Origin: Geodermatophilus poikilotrophus
GTDB lineage: Bacteria > Actinomycetota > Actinomycetes > Mycobacteriales > Geodermatophilaceae
Length of the DNA stretch: 64,000 bases
Reading direction: 5' to 3'
NCBI RefSeq assembly: GCF_900111455.1
Contig: NZ_FOIE01000007.1
Coordinates: forward strand, 60,959 to 124,958
Within the stretch, counting starts at the first letter, position 1. Each line of letters starts with the position of its first letter. The notes beneath the pieces were generated by a model. It ran no database searches and had not been told where the DNA came from. It was given only the letters and a program-made list of their open reading frames with translations. A program made the translations under genes and the position numbers. Shown here one piece after another: positions 35,692-45,094 of the stretch.

Positions 35692-37196
35692 CCGAGCGGT
35701 ACGTGCTCGCGGTGGACCAGGGGACCACCTCGACCCGCTCGATCGTGTTCGACCGCGCCGGGCGGCTGGTCGCGGTCCGCCAGCGCGAGCACCGGCAGCA
35801 CTTCCCGCGGCCGGGCTGGGTCGAGCACGACCCGGAGGAGATCTGGGCGAACACGCAGCTCACCGCCGCACAGGCGCTGCGCGACGTGGCCGGCGCACCC
35901 GGGCAGGTGGTGGCGCTGGGCATCGCCAACCAGCGGGAGACGACGGTGGTCTGGGACCGCGCCACCGGCCGGCCGCTGGTGCGCGCGCTGGTCTGGCAGG
36001 ACACCCGCACCGGGCCGCTGGTGGAGGAGCTGGCCGCCCGGCCGGAGGCCGCGCTGGTGCGGGAGCGCACCGGGCTGGAGCTGGCCGGGTACTTCGCCGG
36101 CCCGCGGCTGCGCTGGGTGCTCGACGCCGTCCCGGGCGCGCGGGCGCGGGCCGAACGCGGCGAGCTGCTGTTCGGCACGATGGAGAGCTGGCTGGTCTGG
36201 AACCTCACCGGGGGGACCGACGGCGGGGTGCACGTCACCGACGTCACCAACGCCAGCCGGACCCTGCTCATGGACGTGCGCCGCTGCCGCTGGGACCCCG
36301 ACCTGCTCGACTTCTTCGGCGTCCCGGCCGCGATGCTGCCGGAGATCCGCCCGTCGGTCGGCGTGCTCGGCACCGCGAGCGCCCTGCCGGTGCCGCTGCC
36401 CATCGGCGGCGCGCTCGGTGACCAGCAGGCGGCGCTGTTCGGGCAGACCTGCTTCGCGCCCGGCGAGGCCAAGTGCACCTACGGCACCGGCAGCTTCCTG
36501 CTGCAGAACACCGGCACCGACCTGGTGCGCTCCCGGCACGGGCTGATCAGCACGGTGGCCTACCAGCTGGCGGGGGAGCCGGTCCACTACGCGCTGGAGG
36601 GCTCGATCGCCGTCACCGGCGCCCTGGTGCAGTGGCTGCGCGACAGCCTCGGGCTGATCGGCTCGGCGGCCGAGGTGGAGACCCTCGCCCGCACCGTCTC
36701 CGACAACGGCGGGTGCTACATCGTCCCGGCGTTCTCCGGGCTGCTGGCCCCGCACTGGGAGGGCCGGGCGCGCGGGCTGGTCGCCGGCCTGACCTCCTAC
36801 GTCACCAAGGGGCACCTGGCCCGGGCGGTGCTGGAGGCGACCGGGTGGCAGACGCGGGACGTCGTCCGGGCCATGGACGCCGACTCCGGCCTGCCGATGG
36901 AGGCGCTGCGCGTGGACGGCGGGATGACCACCAACAACCTGCTGATGCAGTTCCTGGCCGACGTGCTCGGCAGCCCGGTGGTGCGCCCGATGGTGGGGGA
37001 GACGGTCTCCCTGGGCGCGGCCTACGCGGCGGGGCTCGCCGTCGGGGTGTGGTCGGACACCGGAGCGCTGCGGCGCAACTGGCACCGCTCGGCGCAGTGG
37101 GTGCCCGACCCCGGCCGGGTCGCCGCGCTGGACGCCGCCTACCCGGAGTGGGAGCGCGCGGTGCAGCTCAGCATCGCCTGGGGCGAGCGGCGCTGA
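35688..37196 (+). CDS. glpK: Glycerol kinase, first copy
   Basis: A 502-aa FGGY-family kinase that makes glycerol-3-phosphate from glycerol and ATP. The phosphate-binding motif [13 protein letters not shown] is near residue 10. [23 protein letters not shown] and the C-terminal [14 protein letters not shown] complete the family signature. The ATG overlaps the iclR stop (ATGA). A second kinase lies at 38121-39638. In this copy the segment [20 protein letters not shown] is more diverged than in the second, which may reflect a different regulation or substrate range. Confidence 0.93.
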   Translation: MTERYVLAVDQGTTSTRSIVFDRAGRLVAVRQREHRQHFPRPGWVEHDPEEIWANTQLTAAQALRDVAGAPGQVVALGIANQRETTVVWDRATGRPLVRALVWQDTRTGPLVEELAARPEAALVRERTGLELAGYFAGPRLRWVLDAVPGARARAERGELLFGTMESWLVWNLTGGTDGGVHVTDVTNASRTLLMDVRRCRWDPDLLDFFGVPAAMLPEIRPSVGVLGTASALPVPLPIGGALGDQQAALFGQTCFAPGEAKCTYGTGSFLLQNTGTDLVRSRHGLISTVAYQLAGEPVHYALEGSIAVTGALVQWLRDSLGLIGSAAEVETLARTVSDNGGCYIVPAFSGLLAPHWEGRARGLVAGLTSYVTKGHLARAVLEATGWQTRDVVRAMDADSGLPMEALRVDGGMTTNNLLMQFLADVLGSPVVRPMVGETVSLGAAYAAGLAVGVWSDTGALRRNWHRSAQWVPDPGRVAALDAAYPEWERAVQLSIAWGERR

Positions 37197-37207
37197 CCGG
37201 CGAGGTT

Positions 37208-37224
37208 GTCCGACATCGTCGGAC
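37208..37224. promoter_or_regulatory. Glycerol operator palindrome 2
   Basis: GTCCGACATCGTCGGAC is a perfect 7-3-7 palindrome, 12 bp past the first glpK stop and 122 bp before glpF. It shares its core with the site at 34898, implying that glpF-glpK has its own regulated promoter. The remaining gap to 37345 shows a GATGAGGAGC ribosome-binding region and nothing else clear. Confidence 0.75.
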
Positions 37225-37345
37225 GGAACCCGTTGTCCGCCTCCCACCTGTGTGAATAGCGTCACCCGCCCCGGCCGTCGACCGGGGCGGAGCCGGTCGG
37301 GCGCCGCTCCGGGGCCCACGCATCACCGGTGATGAGGAGCAGCGC

Positions 37346-38068
37346 ATGAGCCTGTGGACAGTGTTCGGCAGCGAGGTCGTCGGGACCGGCGTCCTGCTAC
37401 TCCTCGGCGTCGGGGTGGTCGCGAACGTCGTCCTCCCGGGGACGTACGGCAACGGGGCCAACTGGCTGCTCATCAACTTCGGGTGGGGCATCGGCGTGTT
37501 CGCCGGCGTCTACGCCGGGGCGAGCTCCGGGGCACACCTGAACCCGGCGGTCACCCTCGGCCTGGCGGTGAGCGGCGCGGACGAGTACGCGCCCGGCGTG
37601 CCGATCACCCTGGCGTCGTCCCTGGTCTACGTCATCGCCCAGATGATCGGCGCCTTCCTCGGCGCCGTCGTCGCCTGGCTGGCCTACCGCAGGCACTACG
37701 ACGCGGCGACCGAGCCGGTGCTGGGCACCTTCTCCACCGGACCGGCGATCAAGAGCGCCCCGTGGAACGTGGTCACCGAGGCCGTCGGCACGTTCGTCCT
37801 GATCTACATCATCCTGCGCTTCGGCGACACGCCCGGCGAGCTCGGCCCGCTGGCGGTGGCCCTGCTCGTGGTCGGCATCGGCGCCTCCCTCGGCGGACCG
37901 ACCGGCTACGCCATCAACCCCGCGCGCGACCTCGGCCCGCGCATCGCGCACGCCGTCCTGCCGATCCGCGGCAAGGGGGACAGCAACTGGGGCTACGCCT
38001 GGGTGCCGGTCGTAGGACCGCTGATCGGCGCCGTCCTGGGCGGCCTGCTCTCGCGCGTCCCCATCTGA
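37346..38068 (+). CDS. glpF: Glycerol uptake facilitator (MIP/aquaglyceroporin family)
   Basis: A 240-aa channel with six membrane helices and the two pore-lining NPA motifs, [11 protein letters not shown] near residue 67 and [11 protein letters not shown] near residue 190. The Asp after the second NPA motif (NPARD) is typical of glycerol-conducting members. The ATG at 37346 has GAGGAGC upstream. It is followed after 52 bp by a glycerol kinase that traps the imported glycerol. Confidence 0.94.
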   Translation: MSLWTVFGSEVVGTGVLLLLGVGVVANVVLPGTYGNGANWLLINFGWGIGVFAGVYAGASSGAHLNPAVTLGLAVSGADEYAPGVPITLASSLVYVIAQMIGAFLGAVVAWLAYRRHYDAATEPVLGTFSTGPAIKSAPWNVVTEAVGTFVLIYIILRFGDTPGELGPLAVALLVVGIGASLGGPTGYAINPARDLGPRIAHAVLPIRGKGDSNWGYAWVPVVGPLIGAVLGGLLSRVPI

Positions 38069-38120
38069 CCGGACCCTCCAGACCCTCCCCACGACCGCAA
38101 CGACGCGAGAGGAACCACCA

Positions 38121-39638
38121 GTGAGCCAGTACGTGGCAGCCATCGACCAGGGGACCACGAGCACCCGCTGCATGATCTTCGACCACGACGGCGCCGTGGT
38201 CTCGGTCGGGCAGAAGGAGCACCAGCAGATCTTCCCGCGCGCCGGGTGGGTCGAGCACGACGCCGACGAGATCTGGGCCAACACCCGCGAGGTGGTGGGC
38301 CAGGCGCTCGCCCGCGGCAACGTCGGGCACTCGGACGTGGTCGCCGTCGGCATCACCAACCAGCGCGAGACCACCGTCGTCTGGGACCGCACCACCGGCC
38401 GGCCGGTCTACAACGCGATCGTCTGGCAGGACACCCGCACCACGGCGATCGTGGAGCAGCTCGGCGCCCTCGGCGGCGGCGCCGACCGGTACAAGGACAA
38501 GGTCGGCCTGCCGCTGGCCACCTACTTCGCCGGGCCCAAGGTGCGCTGGATCCTCGACAACGTCGACGGTGCCCGGGAGCGGGCCGAGCGCGGTGAGCTG
38601 CTCATGGGCACCATCGACTCCTGGCTGATCTGGAACATGACCGGCGGGGCCGACGGCGGACTGCACCTCACCGACGTCTCCAACGCCTCGCGCACGATGC
38701 TCATGGACTACCGGACGCTGGCCTGGGACGCCGACATCGCCGGGGAGATGGGCATCCCGACGTCCATGCTCCCGGAGATCCGGTCCAACTCCGAGGAGTA
38801 CGGCCGGGGCCGCAAGGCCGGCTTCCTCGGCGGGGTGCCCATCGCCGGCTCGCTCGGCGACCAGCAGGCGGCCACCTTCGGTCAGGTCTGCTTCACCAAG
38901 GGCATGGCCAAGAACACCTACGGCACCGGCAACTTCATGCTGCTGAACACCGGCGAGGAGGCCGTCCCGTCGCAGAACGGCCTGCTCACGACGCTGTGCT
39001 ACCAGCTCGGCGACGCCAAGCCGGTGTACGCGCTGGAGGGCTCGATCGCGGTCACCGGGTCGCTGGTGCAGTGGGTCCGGGACAACCTCGGGATGATCTC
39101 GAGCGCCCCGGAGATCGAGGACCAGGCCCGCTCGGTCGAGGACAACGGCGGCGCGTACTTCGTGCCCGCCTTCTCCGGGCTCTTCGCGCCGCACTGGCGC
39201 TCCGACGCCCGCGGCGCCATCGTCGGGCTCACCCGGTACGTCAACAAGGGGCACCTGGCCCGCGCGGTGCTCGAGGCGACGGCGTACCAGACCCGCGAGG
39301 TGCTCGACGCGATGAACGCCGACTCCGGGGTCGACCTCACCGAGCTGCGGGTGGACGGCGGCATGGTCGGCAACGAGCTGCTCATGCAGTTCCAGGCCGA
39401 CATCCTCGACGTCCCGGTGATCCGGCCGCAGATCGCCGAGACGACGGCGCTGGGGGCCGCCTACGCCGCCGGGCTCGCCGTCGGCTTCTGGTCCGACCTC
39501 GACGAGCTCACCGCCAAGTGGGCCGAGGACAAGCGCTGGGAGCCGCGGATGCCGGCCGAGGAGCGGGAGCGCAACTACCGCAACTGGCAGAAGGCGGTCA
39601 CCAAGAGCCTCGACTGGGTCGACGAGGACGTGCAATGA
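38121..39638 (+). CDS. glpK: Glycerol kinase, second copy
   Basis: A 505-aa FGGY kinase with [16 protein letters not shown] near residue 8, [32 protein letters not shown] and [17 protein letters not shown]. It is closer to the canonical glycerol kinase than the first copy (for example [20 protein letters not shown]). GTG at 38121 with GAGAGGAACC upstream. Co-transcribed with glpF and ended by the hairpin at 39653. Confidence 0.95.
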   Translation: MSQYVAAIDQGTTSTRCMIFDHDGAVVSVGQKEHQQIFPRAGWVEHDADEIWANTREVVGQALARGNVGHSDVVAVGITNQRETTVVWDRTTGRPVYNAIVWQDTRTTAIVEQLGALGGGADRYKDKVGLPLATYFAGPKVRWILDNVDGARERAERGELLMGTIDSWLIWNMTGGADGGLHLTDVSNASRTMLMDYRTLAWDADIAGEMGIPTSMLPEIRSNSEEYGRGRKAGFLGGVPIAGSLGDQQAATFGQVCFTKGMAKNTYGTGNFMLLNTGEEAVPSQNGLLTTLCYQLGDAKPVYALEGSIAVTGSLVQWVRDNLGMISSAPEIEDQARSVEDNGGAYFVPAFSGLFAPHWRSDARGAIVGLTRYVNKGHLARAVLEATAYQTREVLDAMNADSGVDLTELRVDGGMVGNELLMQFQADILDVPVIRPQIAETTALGAAYAAGLAVGFWSDLDELTAKWAEDKRWEPRMPAEERERNYRNWQKAVTKSLDWVDEDVQ

Positions 39639-39652
39639 CACCGCCGTCCTCC

Positions 39653-39679
39653 GGACGGCACCGCGGCCAGGTGCCGTCC
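39653..39679 (+). terminator. Hairpin terminator after glpF-glpK
   Basis: GGACGGCACC pairs exactly with GGTGCCGTCC around a 7-base loop, 15 bp after the stop. Twenty-four bases of it (39658-39681) recur exactly at 63507-63530. Confidence 0.85.
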
Positions 39680-39756
39680 CCGACCTGAGCTGAGCCCACC
39701 CCCGGATCCCCGGCGGGACCCCTCCGGGGTCCGCGCCGGGGACCGGACGGTCGCGG

Positions 39757-41391
39757 TCAGCCGCCGAGCGCGGCGGTGACGACGGCCTTGGCCTCCTCCT
39801 GCACCTGCGCGAGGTGGTCGGGGCCCCGGAACGACTCCGCGTAGACCTTGTAGACGTCCTCGGTCCCCGAGGGGCGGGCGGCGAACCAGGCGTTCTCCGT
39901 GGTCACCTTGAGCCCGCCGATCGCCGCGTCGTTGCCCGGCGCCCGGGTGAGCTTGGCGGTGATCGGCTCCCCGGCCAGCTCGGTCGCCGTCACGTCCTCG
40001 GGGGAGAGCTTCCCCAGCGCCGCCTTCTGCTCGCGGGTCGCCGGCGCGTCGATGCGGGCGTAGGCGGACTCCCCGTACCGGGCGGTCAGCTCCGCGTGCA
40101 GCTGGGACGGCGAGCTGCCGGTGACGGCCTGGATCTCGCTGGCCAGCAGCGCCAGCAGGATGCCGTCCTTGTCCGTCGTCCACACCCCGCCGTCCCGCCG
40201 CAGGAACGACGCCCCGGCGGACTCCTCGCCGCCGAAGCCGACCGACCCGTCGAGCAGGCCGGGCACGAACCACTTGAAGCCGACCGGCACCTCGACCAGC
40301 CGCCGGCCCAGCCCGCCGACCACCCGGTCGATGAGGGACGACGACACCAGCGTCTTGCCGACCGCGACCTCGGCGCTCCACTCCGGCCGGTGGGCGAACA
40401 GGTAGGAGATCGCCACGGCGAGGAAGTGGTTGGGGTTCATCAGGCCGGCGTCGGGGGTGACGATGCCGTGCCGGTCGGCGTCGGCGTCGTTGCCGGTGGC
40501 GATCTGGAACTGCTCCCGCTTTCCGATCAGCGACGCCATGGCCGACGGCGACGAGCAGTCCATGCGGATCTTGCCGTCCCAGTCCAGCGTCATGAACCGC
40601 CAGGTCGGGTCGACCAGCGGGTTGACGACGGTGAGGTCGAGGCGGTGCCGCTCGGCGATCGCCCCCCAGTAGTCGACGCTGGCGCCGCCGAGCGGGTCGG
40701 CGCCGATCCGGACGCCGGCCCCGCGGACCGCGTCGAGGTCGAGCACCGCCGGCAGGTCCTCGACGTAGTCACCGAGGAAGTCGTGCGGCTGCGCGGCCGT
40801 CCGGGCGCGGGCGAACGGGATCCGCTGGACGCCCTTGAGGTCGTCCTGCAGCAGCTCGTTGGCGCGGGCGGCGATGACCTTGGTCGCGTCGGTGTCGGCC
40901 GGCCCGCCGTTGGGCGGGTTGTACTTGAACCCGCCGTCGCGGGGCGGGTTGTGCGACGGGGTGACGACGATGCCGTCGGCCAGCCCCGAGGTCCTGCCGT
41001 GGTTGGCCCGCAGGATGGCGTGGCTGACCGCCGGCGTGGGCGTGTACCGGTCGGCGGCGTCGACCAGCACGGTCACGTCGTTGGCGACCAGCACCTCCAG
41101 CGCCGAGGCCCAGGCCGGCTCGGACAGCGCGTGGGTGTCGCGGCCGATGAACAGCGGCCCGTCGTAGCCCTGGGCTGCGCGGTACTCGCAGATGGCCTGC
41201 GTGGTGGCGACGATGTGCGCCTCGTTGAACGCCCGGTCGAACGCCGACCCGCGGTGCCCGGACGTGCCGAAGGCGACCTGCTGGGCCGGGTCGGCCGGGT
41301 CCGGCTCGAGCGTGTAGTACGCGGTGACCAGCGAGGCGACGTCGACCAGGTCGCTGGGGGCAGCCGGCTGTCCGGCGCGGGGGTCGGTCAT
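39757..41391 (-). CDS. pgm: Phosphoglucomutase (alpha-D-glucose-specific)
   Basis: A 544-aa phosphohexomutase that interconverts glucose-1- and glucose-6-phosphate. The phospho-serine loop is [18 protein letters not shown] near residue 140, the metal-binding loop is [15 protein letters not shown] near 292, sugar binding is [13 protein letters not shown] near 375, and phosphate binding is [16 protein letters not shown] at the C-terminus. ATG at 41391 with AGGATCGG upstream. It links glycogen and trehalose chemistry with central metabolism. Convergent with glpK. Confidence 0.95.
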   Translation of the reverse strand: MTDPRAGQPAAPSDLVDVASLVTAYYTLEPDPADPAQQVAFGTSGHRGSAFDRAFNEAHIVATTQAICEYRAAQGYDGPLFIGRDTHALSEPAWASALEVLVANDVTVLVDAADRYTPTPAVSHAILRANHGRTSGLADGIVVTPSHNPPRDGGFKYNPPNGGPADTDATKVIAARANELLQDDLKGVQRIPFARARTAAQPHDFLGDYVEDLPAVLDLDAVRGAGVRIGADPLGGASVDYWGAIAERHRLDLTVVNPLVDPTWRFMTLDWDGKIRMDCSSPSAMASLIGKREQFQIATGNDADADRHGIVTPDAGLMNPNHFLAVAISYLFAHRPEWSAEVAVGKTLVSSSLIDRVVGGLGRRLVEVPVGFKWFVPGLLDGSVGFGGEESAGASFLRRDGGVWTTDKDGILLALLASEIQAVTGSSPSQLHAELTARYGESAYARIDAPATREQKAALGKLSPEDVTATELAGEPITAKLTRAPGNDAAIGGLKVTTENAWFAARPSGTEDVYKVYAESFRGPDHLAQVQEEAKAVVTAALGG

Positions 41392-41489
41392 GCGCCGATC
41401 CTGGCCCTGCACCCGCCGCCCCCGCGACCCCGGCGGGCGCGGGATCCGGGTGAGGAGACCGTTCCCGCCGGCGGGTGCGGCCGCGCCGG

Positions 41490-43241
41490 TCAGGAGTCGA
41501 CGCGGGCGGTGTCCCGGCGCAGCGCCAGGCCCGCGAGCAGCAGGCCGCTCGCCAGGGCGGCGCCGACGCCCTCGCCGGCGCGCATCCGCAGGTCCAGCAG
41601 CGGTTCCCGGCCCAGGTCCTGGAGGACCAGCTGGTGCCCGCGCTCGCGGCTGCGCTGCCCGGCGACCAGGACCGGCTGCACACCCGGCTCCAGCCGCACG
41701 GCCACGAGGGCGGCGACCGAGGTGGCGTAGCCGTCCAGCACCACGGCCGACCCGGCCGCCGCGGCGCCCAGGACCACCCCGGCGAGGACGGCGAGCTCGG
41801 GGCCGCCCAGCTCGGCGAGCGCCACCACCGGGTCCCGGGTCAGCGCCGGGGCGCTCCGCCGGGCCCGGCGCACGGCCTCCACTACCACCTGCCGCTTGCG
41901 CGCGAGGACCTCGGCGTCGGCGCCCGAGCCCAGCCCGACGGCGTCGGCCGGGTCGGCGTCGAGCAGCCCGCACGCCAGCGCCGCCGCCACGGTGGTGTTG
42001 CCGACCCCGACCTCGCCCAGGGCCACCAGCCCCGCGGCCGCCGCCGCCCGGCCCAGCTCGCGGCCGGCGTCCAGCGACCGTCGGGCGTCCTCCGGCGTCA
42101 TCGCCGCCCGGTCGACGAGGTCGCCGCGCGGGTCCACGGGGCGGGCCCCCTCGGCACCCGGGACGGGGTCGCCGGCGACCCCGGCGTCCACGACGCACAG
42201 CTGCAGGCCCGCCGTCCGGGCGGCCATGGCCCCCAGCGAGGTGCCCGCGACGGCCGCGCGGACCACGTCCCGCGTCACGTCGGGGGAGTAGGCGGACACT
42301 CCGCGGCCCGCCACCGGGTGGTCGGCGGCGGCCAGGACGAGGGTGCCGCCGGAGGTCGCGCCGCCGCCGGCCGCCACCACGCCGTCCACCGCCCGGTCCA
42401 GGACGCCGAGCGAGCCCGGCGGGGTGAGCAGCCGGTCAGCCTCGTCGCGGGCCTCGACGACCGCCCGCCGGCCCGGCGCCCGCAGGTGCGACGGCGGCGC
42501 GGCCGGGACCGCGGCGTCCTCGGCGGGCCACCGGTCGTGCAGGACGACGTCGGACAGCGGCAGCCGGCGGGACCAGCCGGCCCGCTCCAGGCCCGGGGCG
42601 GGCGGCCGCTCGTCGGGCCAGCCCAGGCACAGCCAGCCCAGGGTCTCCACGCCGTCCGGCAGGCCGAGCAGCCCGGCGAGCTCCGCGGGCCGGAACAGGG
42701 TCACCCAGCCCAGGCCCAGCCCCTCGGCCCGGGCGGCCAGCCACAGGTTCTGGACGGCCGCCGCGCAGCTCCACAGGTCGGCGTCGGGGAAGGTGGCCCG
42801 GCCCAGCACCCCGGCCGCCGGGGTGCGCCGGTCGCAGCAGACCACCACGCCGAGCGGCGCCTCGCGCACCCCCTCGAGCTGCAGGTCGAGCAGCCGGCGG
42901 GCGGCGTCCGGCTCCAGCTGCGCGGCCTGGCGCAGCCGTTCCCGGTCGGTGAGCACCGCGGCACGGTCCCGGGTCGCGGCGTCCTGCACGACGAGGAAGC
43001 GCCACGGCTGGCTGTGCCCGACCGACGGGGCGGCGTGCGCCGCGGCCAGGACGCGCTCCAGGACCTCGCCGGGCACGGGGTCGGCCCGGAACCGCCGGAC
43101 GTCGCGGCGGGCGCCGACCACCCGGTGCAGGGCGTTCCGGACCTCCTCGCCCATCGCCCAGCCGGTGGGGTCGGCGGCGCGCTGGGACGCCGAGGTCGCG
43201 TCGCCGACCAGCGGCACCGGCCGCGGCCACGTCTCCGCCAC
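41490..43241 (-). CDS. BluB-CobT fusion: dimethylbenzimidazole synthase / phosphoribosyltransferase
   Basis: A 583-aa bifunctional enzyme for the lower ligand of cobalamin. Residues about 25-235 form a BluB-type nitroreductase-fold domain ([35 protein letters not shown]), which fragments reduced FMN into 5,6-dimethylbenzimidazole. Residues about 255-583 form CobT, which moves phosphoribose from nicotinate mononucleotide to that base ([35 protein letters not shown], catalytic Glu region [11 protein letters not shown]). GTG at 43241 with GGAGGGAG upstream. It follows the esterase gene by 62 bp. No cobalamin riboswitch was seen. The fusion channels product directly between the two steps. Confidence 0.9.
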   Translation of the reverse strand: MAETWPRPVPLVGDATSASQRAADPTGWAMGEEVRNALHRVVGARRDVRRFRADPVPGEVLERVLAAAHAAPSVGHSQPWRFLVVQDAATRDRAAVLTDRERLRQAAQLEPDAARRLLDLQLEGVREAPLGVVVCCDRRTPAAGVLGRATFPDADLWSCAAAVQNLWLAARAEGLGLGWVTLFRPAELAGLLGLPDGVETLGWLCLGWPDERPPAPGLERAGWSRRLPLSDVVLHDRWPAEDAAVPAAPPSHLRAPGRRAVVEARDEADRLLTPPGSLGVLDRAVDGVVAAGGGATSGGTLVLAAADHPVAGRGVSAYSPDVTRDVVRAAVAGTSLGAMAARTAGLQLCVVDAGVAGDPVPGAEGARPVDPRGDLVDRAAMTPEDARRSLDAGRELGRAAAAAGLVALGEVGVGNTTVAAALACGLLDADPADAVGLGSGADAEVLARKRQVVVEAVRRARRSAPALTRDPVVALAELGGPELAVLAGVVLGAAAAGSAVVLDGYATSVAALVAVRLEPGVQPVLVAGQRSRERGHQLVLQDLGREPLLDLRMRAGEGVGAALASGLLLAGLALRRDTARVDS

Positions 43242-43303
43242 GGACTCCCTCCCTCCGCCGGTGCGCCCCCCGGGCGGACCGACCGTCGTCCCGGTCCCGA
43301 CCC

Positions 43304-44149
43304 TCAGCGCTCCACGCGCTCGAGGAACCGCGTGACCGTCTCCAGGAAGACCTCGGGCTGCTCGGAGTGCACCCAGTGGCCGGCGTTCTTGACCCGCACC
43401 ATGCGGGTGTTCGGGAACAGCTCCTCCATCCGCGCGCGGTCCTCCGGCAGCACGTAGTGCGAGTTGGCACCGGCGACCCACAGCACCGGACCGTCGTAGC
43501 GGGCCCCCGGCGGCGGTTCGGGGAAGCCGCGCAGCTCGCCCAGGTCGCGCTCCAGCAGCTCGAGGTTGAGCCGCCAGCGCCAGCCGCCGTCGCCCCCGAC
43601 CCCCTCGCGGACCAGGCTCTGCAGCAGGAAGGAGCGCACCATCCTGCTGGGGACGGCGGCGCGCAGCGCGGCGTCGGCGTCCGCCCGGGTCCCGAGGCGG
43701 TCGAGGTCCATGGCGCGCATGGCCGCGATGAAGGCGGCGAACGGCGAGGCCTCCTCGTCCGGGTCGTCGGTGCGGCCGCCGGACAGCGGGTACTCGACCG
43801 GGGCGATGTCGACGACGACGAGCGCGCGCAGCAGCTCCGGGTGGCGCAGCGCCAGCTGCATCGACACCTTGCCGCCCATCGAGTGCCCGACGAGGGTCAC
43901 CGGCTCCCCGAACGGACGCAGCTCGGCGGCGACCAGCTCGGCCATGTCGACGTAGTCCACCCGGTCGGTCCACGGGGAGTGCCCGTGGTTGGGCAGGTCG
44001 AGCAGGGTCACGCGGTGGTCCTCGGCGAGGCCCTTGGCGATGGTCGTCCAGTTCTTCCCCTGACCGAACAGCCCGTGCACGAACACCACCCGCGGCCCGG
44101 CCGAGCCCAGCGTCCGGCCGTGCAGCCGCTCGTCGGAGTTCGTCGCCAC
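43304..44149 (-). CDS. Alpha/beta hydrolase (YbfF-like esterase)
   Basis: A 281-aa cytoplasmic hydrolase. The oxyanion motif FVHGLFGQGKNW is near residue 23, the nucleophile Ser lies in LVGHSMGGKVSM near 93, and the catalytic His lies in NAGHWVHSEQP near 263. LLDLPNHGHSPW is typical of the YbfF group of acyl-CoA/short-chain esterases. GTG start at 44149 with only a weak RBS. It may be co-transcribed with the bluB-cobT gene, but no shared chemistry is obvious. Confidence 0.87.
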   Translation of the reverse strand: MATNSDERLHGRTLGSAGPRVVFVHGLFGQGKNWTTIAKGLAEDHRVTLLDLPNHGHSPWTDRVDYVDMAELVAAELRPFGEPVTLVGHSMGGKVSMQLALRHPELLRALVVVDIAPVEYPLSGGRTDDPDEEASPFAAFIAAMRAMDLDRLGTRADADAALRAAVPSRMVRSFLLQSLVREGVGGDGGWRWRLNLELLERDLGELRGFPEPPPGARYDGPVLWVAGANSHYVLPEDRARMEELFPNTRMVRVKNAGHWVHSEQPEVFLETVTRFLERVER

Positions 44150-44237
44150 CCGGCGATTCCACCAGATCGAGCGGGGCCGGTCGGGATGCCGGGCTCCTCG
44201 GTGGACGGAACGAGGGCCCGGCAGCAGACCCCGCTGC

Positions 44238-44630
44238 TCAGCGCAGCAGGTCGACGGCGCACCGCAGGCCGGGTGCTCGCGACAGCCGCTCGTCGCCCGT
44301 GACGAGCGGGATGCCGAGCAGTTCGGCGAGCGCCACGTACTGGGCGTCGTAGGCGCTGACCGAGTGCCGGAGTTCCCATGCGCGCGCCAGCAGCAGCAGG
44401 TGGGGATGGCGTTCGAGGGTCAGCTCGGCGTAGTCCTCCAGTGCAGCAGTGCCCCGCTCTCGCGTGAGCCGACCGCCCAGCACCTCGCGCCGGACGACGG
44501 AGAGCACCTCCACGTCCGCGAGCTCGGGCGCGTGGACGTCGGAGCCCAGGAGCCGCTCGCGCGCGAGGGCGCCGGCGGATCCGTCGTCCACCAGGGCCGG
44601 CACGAGCACCGAGGCGTCGGCGACGATCAC
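44238..44630 (-). CDS. vapC: PIN-domain ribonuclease toxin (VapC family)
   Basis: A 130-aa PIN-domain RNase. The acidic metal-binding residues are visible: Asp5 in VADASVLVPAL, Glu in ELADVEVLSVVRRE near residue 41, Asp in SAYDAQYVALAE near residue 94 and Asp in LVTGDERL near 112. It should cleave a tRNA or other RNA when freed from its antitoxin. The GTG at 44630 overlaps the antitoxin's TGA (GTGA), giving strict co-translation. Confidence 0.9.
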   Translation of the reverse strand: MIVADASVLVPALVDDGSAGALARERLLGSDVHAPELADVEVLSVVRREVLGGRLTRERGTAALEDYAELTLERHPHLLLLARAWELRHSVSAYDAQYVALAELLGIPLVTGDERLSRAPGLRCAVDLLR

Positions 44631-44860
44631 ATCCCGTCCTCACGGCCGGCAGCCACGGCGGCGACCGCTTCGTCGAAGGAGAGTCGTCCGCCGCGGCGGG
44701 CGGCACGGGCCAACACCTCGGCCTTGCTCGGCCGCGCAGCGACCGCCTGCAGCTCGCGCAGCACGTACTCCGACAGGCTCAGTCCGTTCTCCGCCGCCCG
44801 CTGCCGCAGTACGGCGTGGAGCTCGTCCGGGACGTGACGCACCTGCAACATCTTGGGCAC
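44627..44860 (-). CDS. vapB: Ribbon-helix-helix antitoxin (VapB/FitA type)
   Basis: A 77-aa DNA-binding antitoxin: a ribbon strand (MLQVRHVPDELHAVLRQRAA) and the helix ENGLSLSEYVLRELQAVA form the RHH fold, and the C-terminal tail (GGRLSFDEAVAAV) would cover the toxin's active site. The GTG at 44860 is chosen because TACGGT lies 6 bp upstream, matching the leaderless pattern. An ATG at 44884 is the alternative. The antitoxin normally represses its own promoter. Confidence 0.85.
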   Translation of the reverse strand: MPKMLQVRHVPDELHAVLRQRAAENGLSLSEYVLRELQAVAARPSKAEVLARAARRGGRLSFDEAVAAVAAGREDGM

Positions 44861-45094
44861 GGATCCACCGTACATGCGCTGCACATGCGGTCACATGTGG
44901 AACGCATGCACGCAGGGCTCCGGGCGTCCTCGGGCTGCCGTCCACGGTCGGGGCTGATCGGCTCCCGAGGCCTCCGGTGTGCCGGCGTGCCGGTCCCCTC
45001 CTCGGCGGGGCACCACGCGATCCGGCCGGGGCCGACGCACGATCCCGGGGCACGGTGGGACCGAGCCGTGGCCCGAGGAGAGGAACGCGCACCC

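Noticed and set aside
43242-43303. Cobalamin riboswitch for the BluB-CobT gene
   Set aside because: Only 62 bp separate it from the preceding gene and no B12-box was seen.
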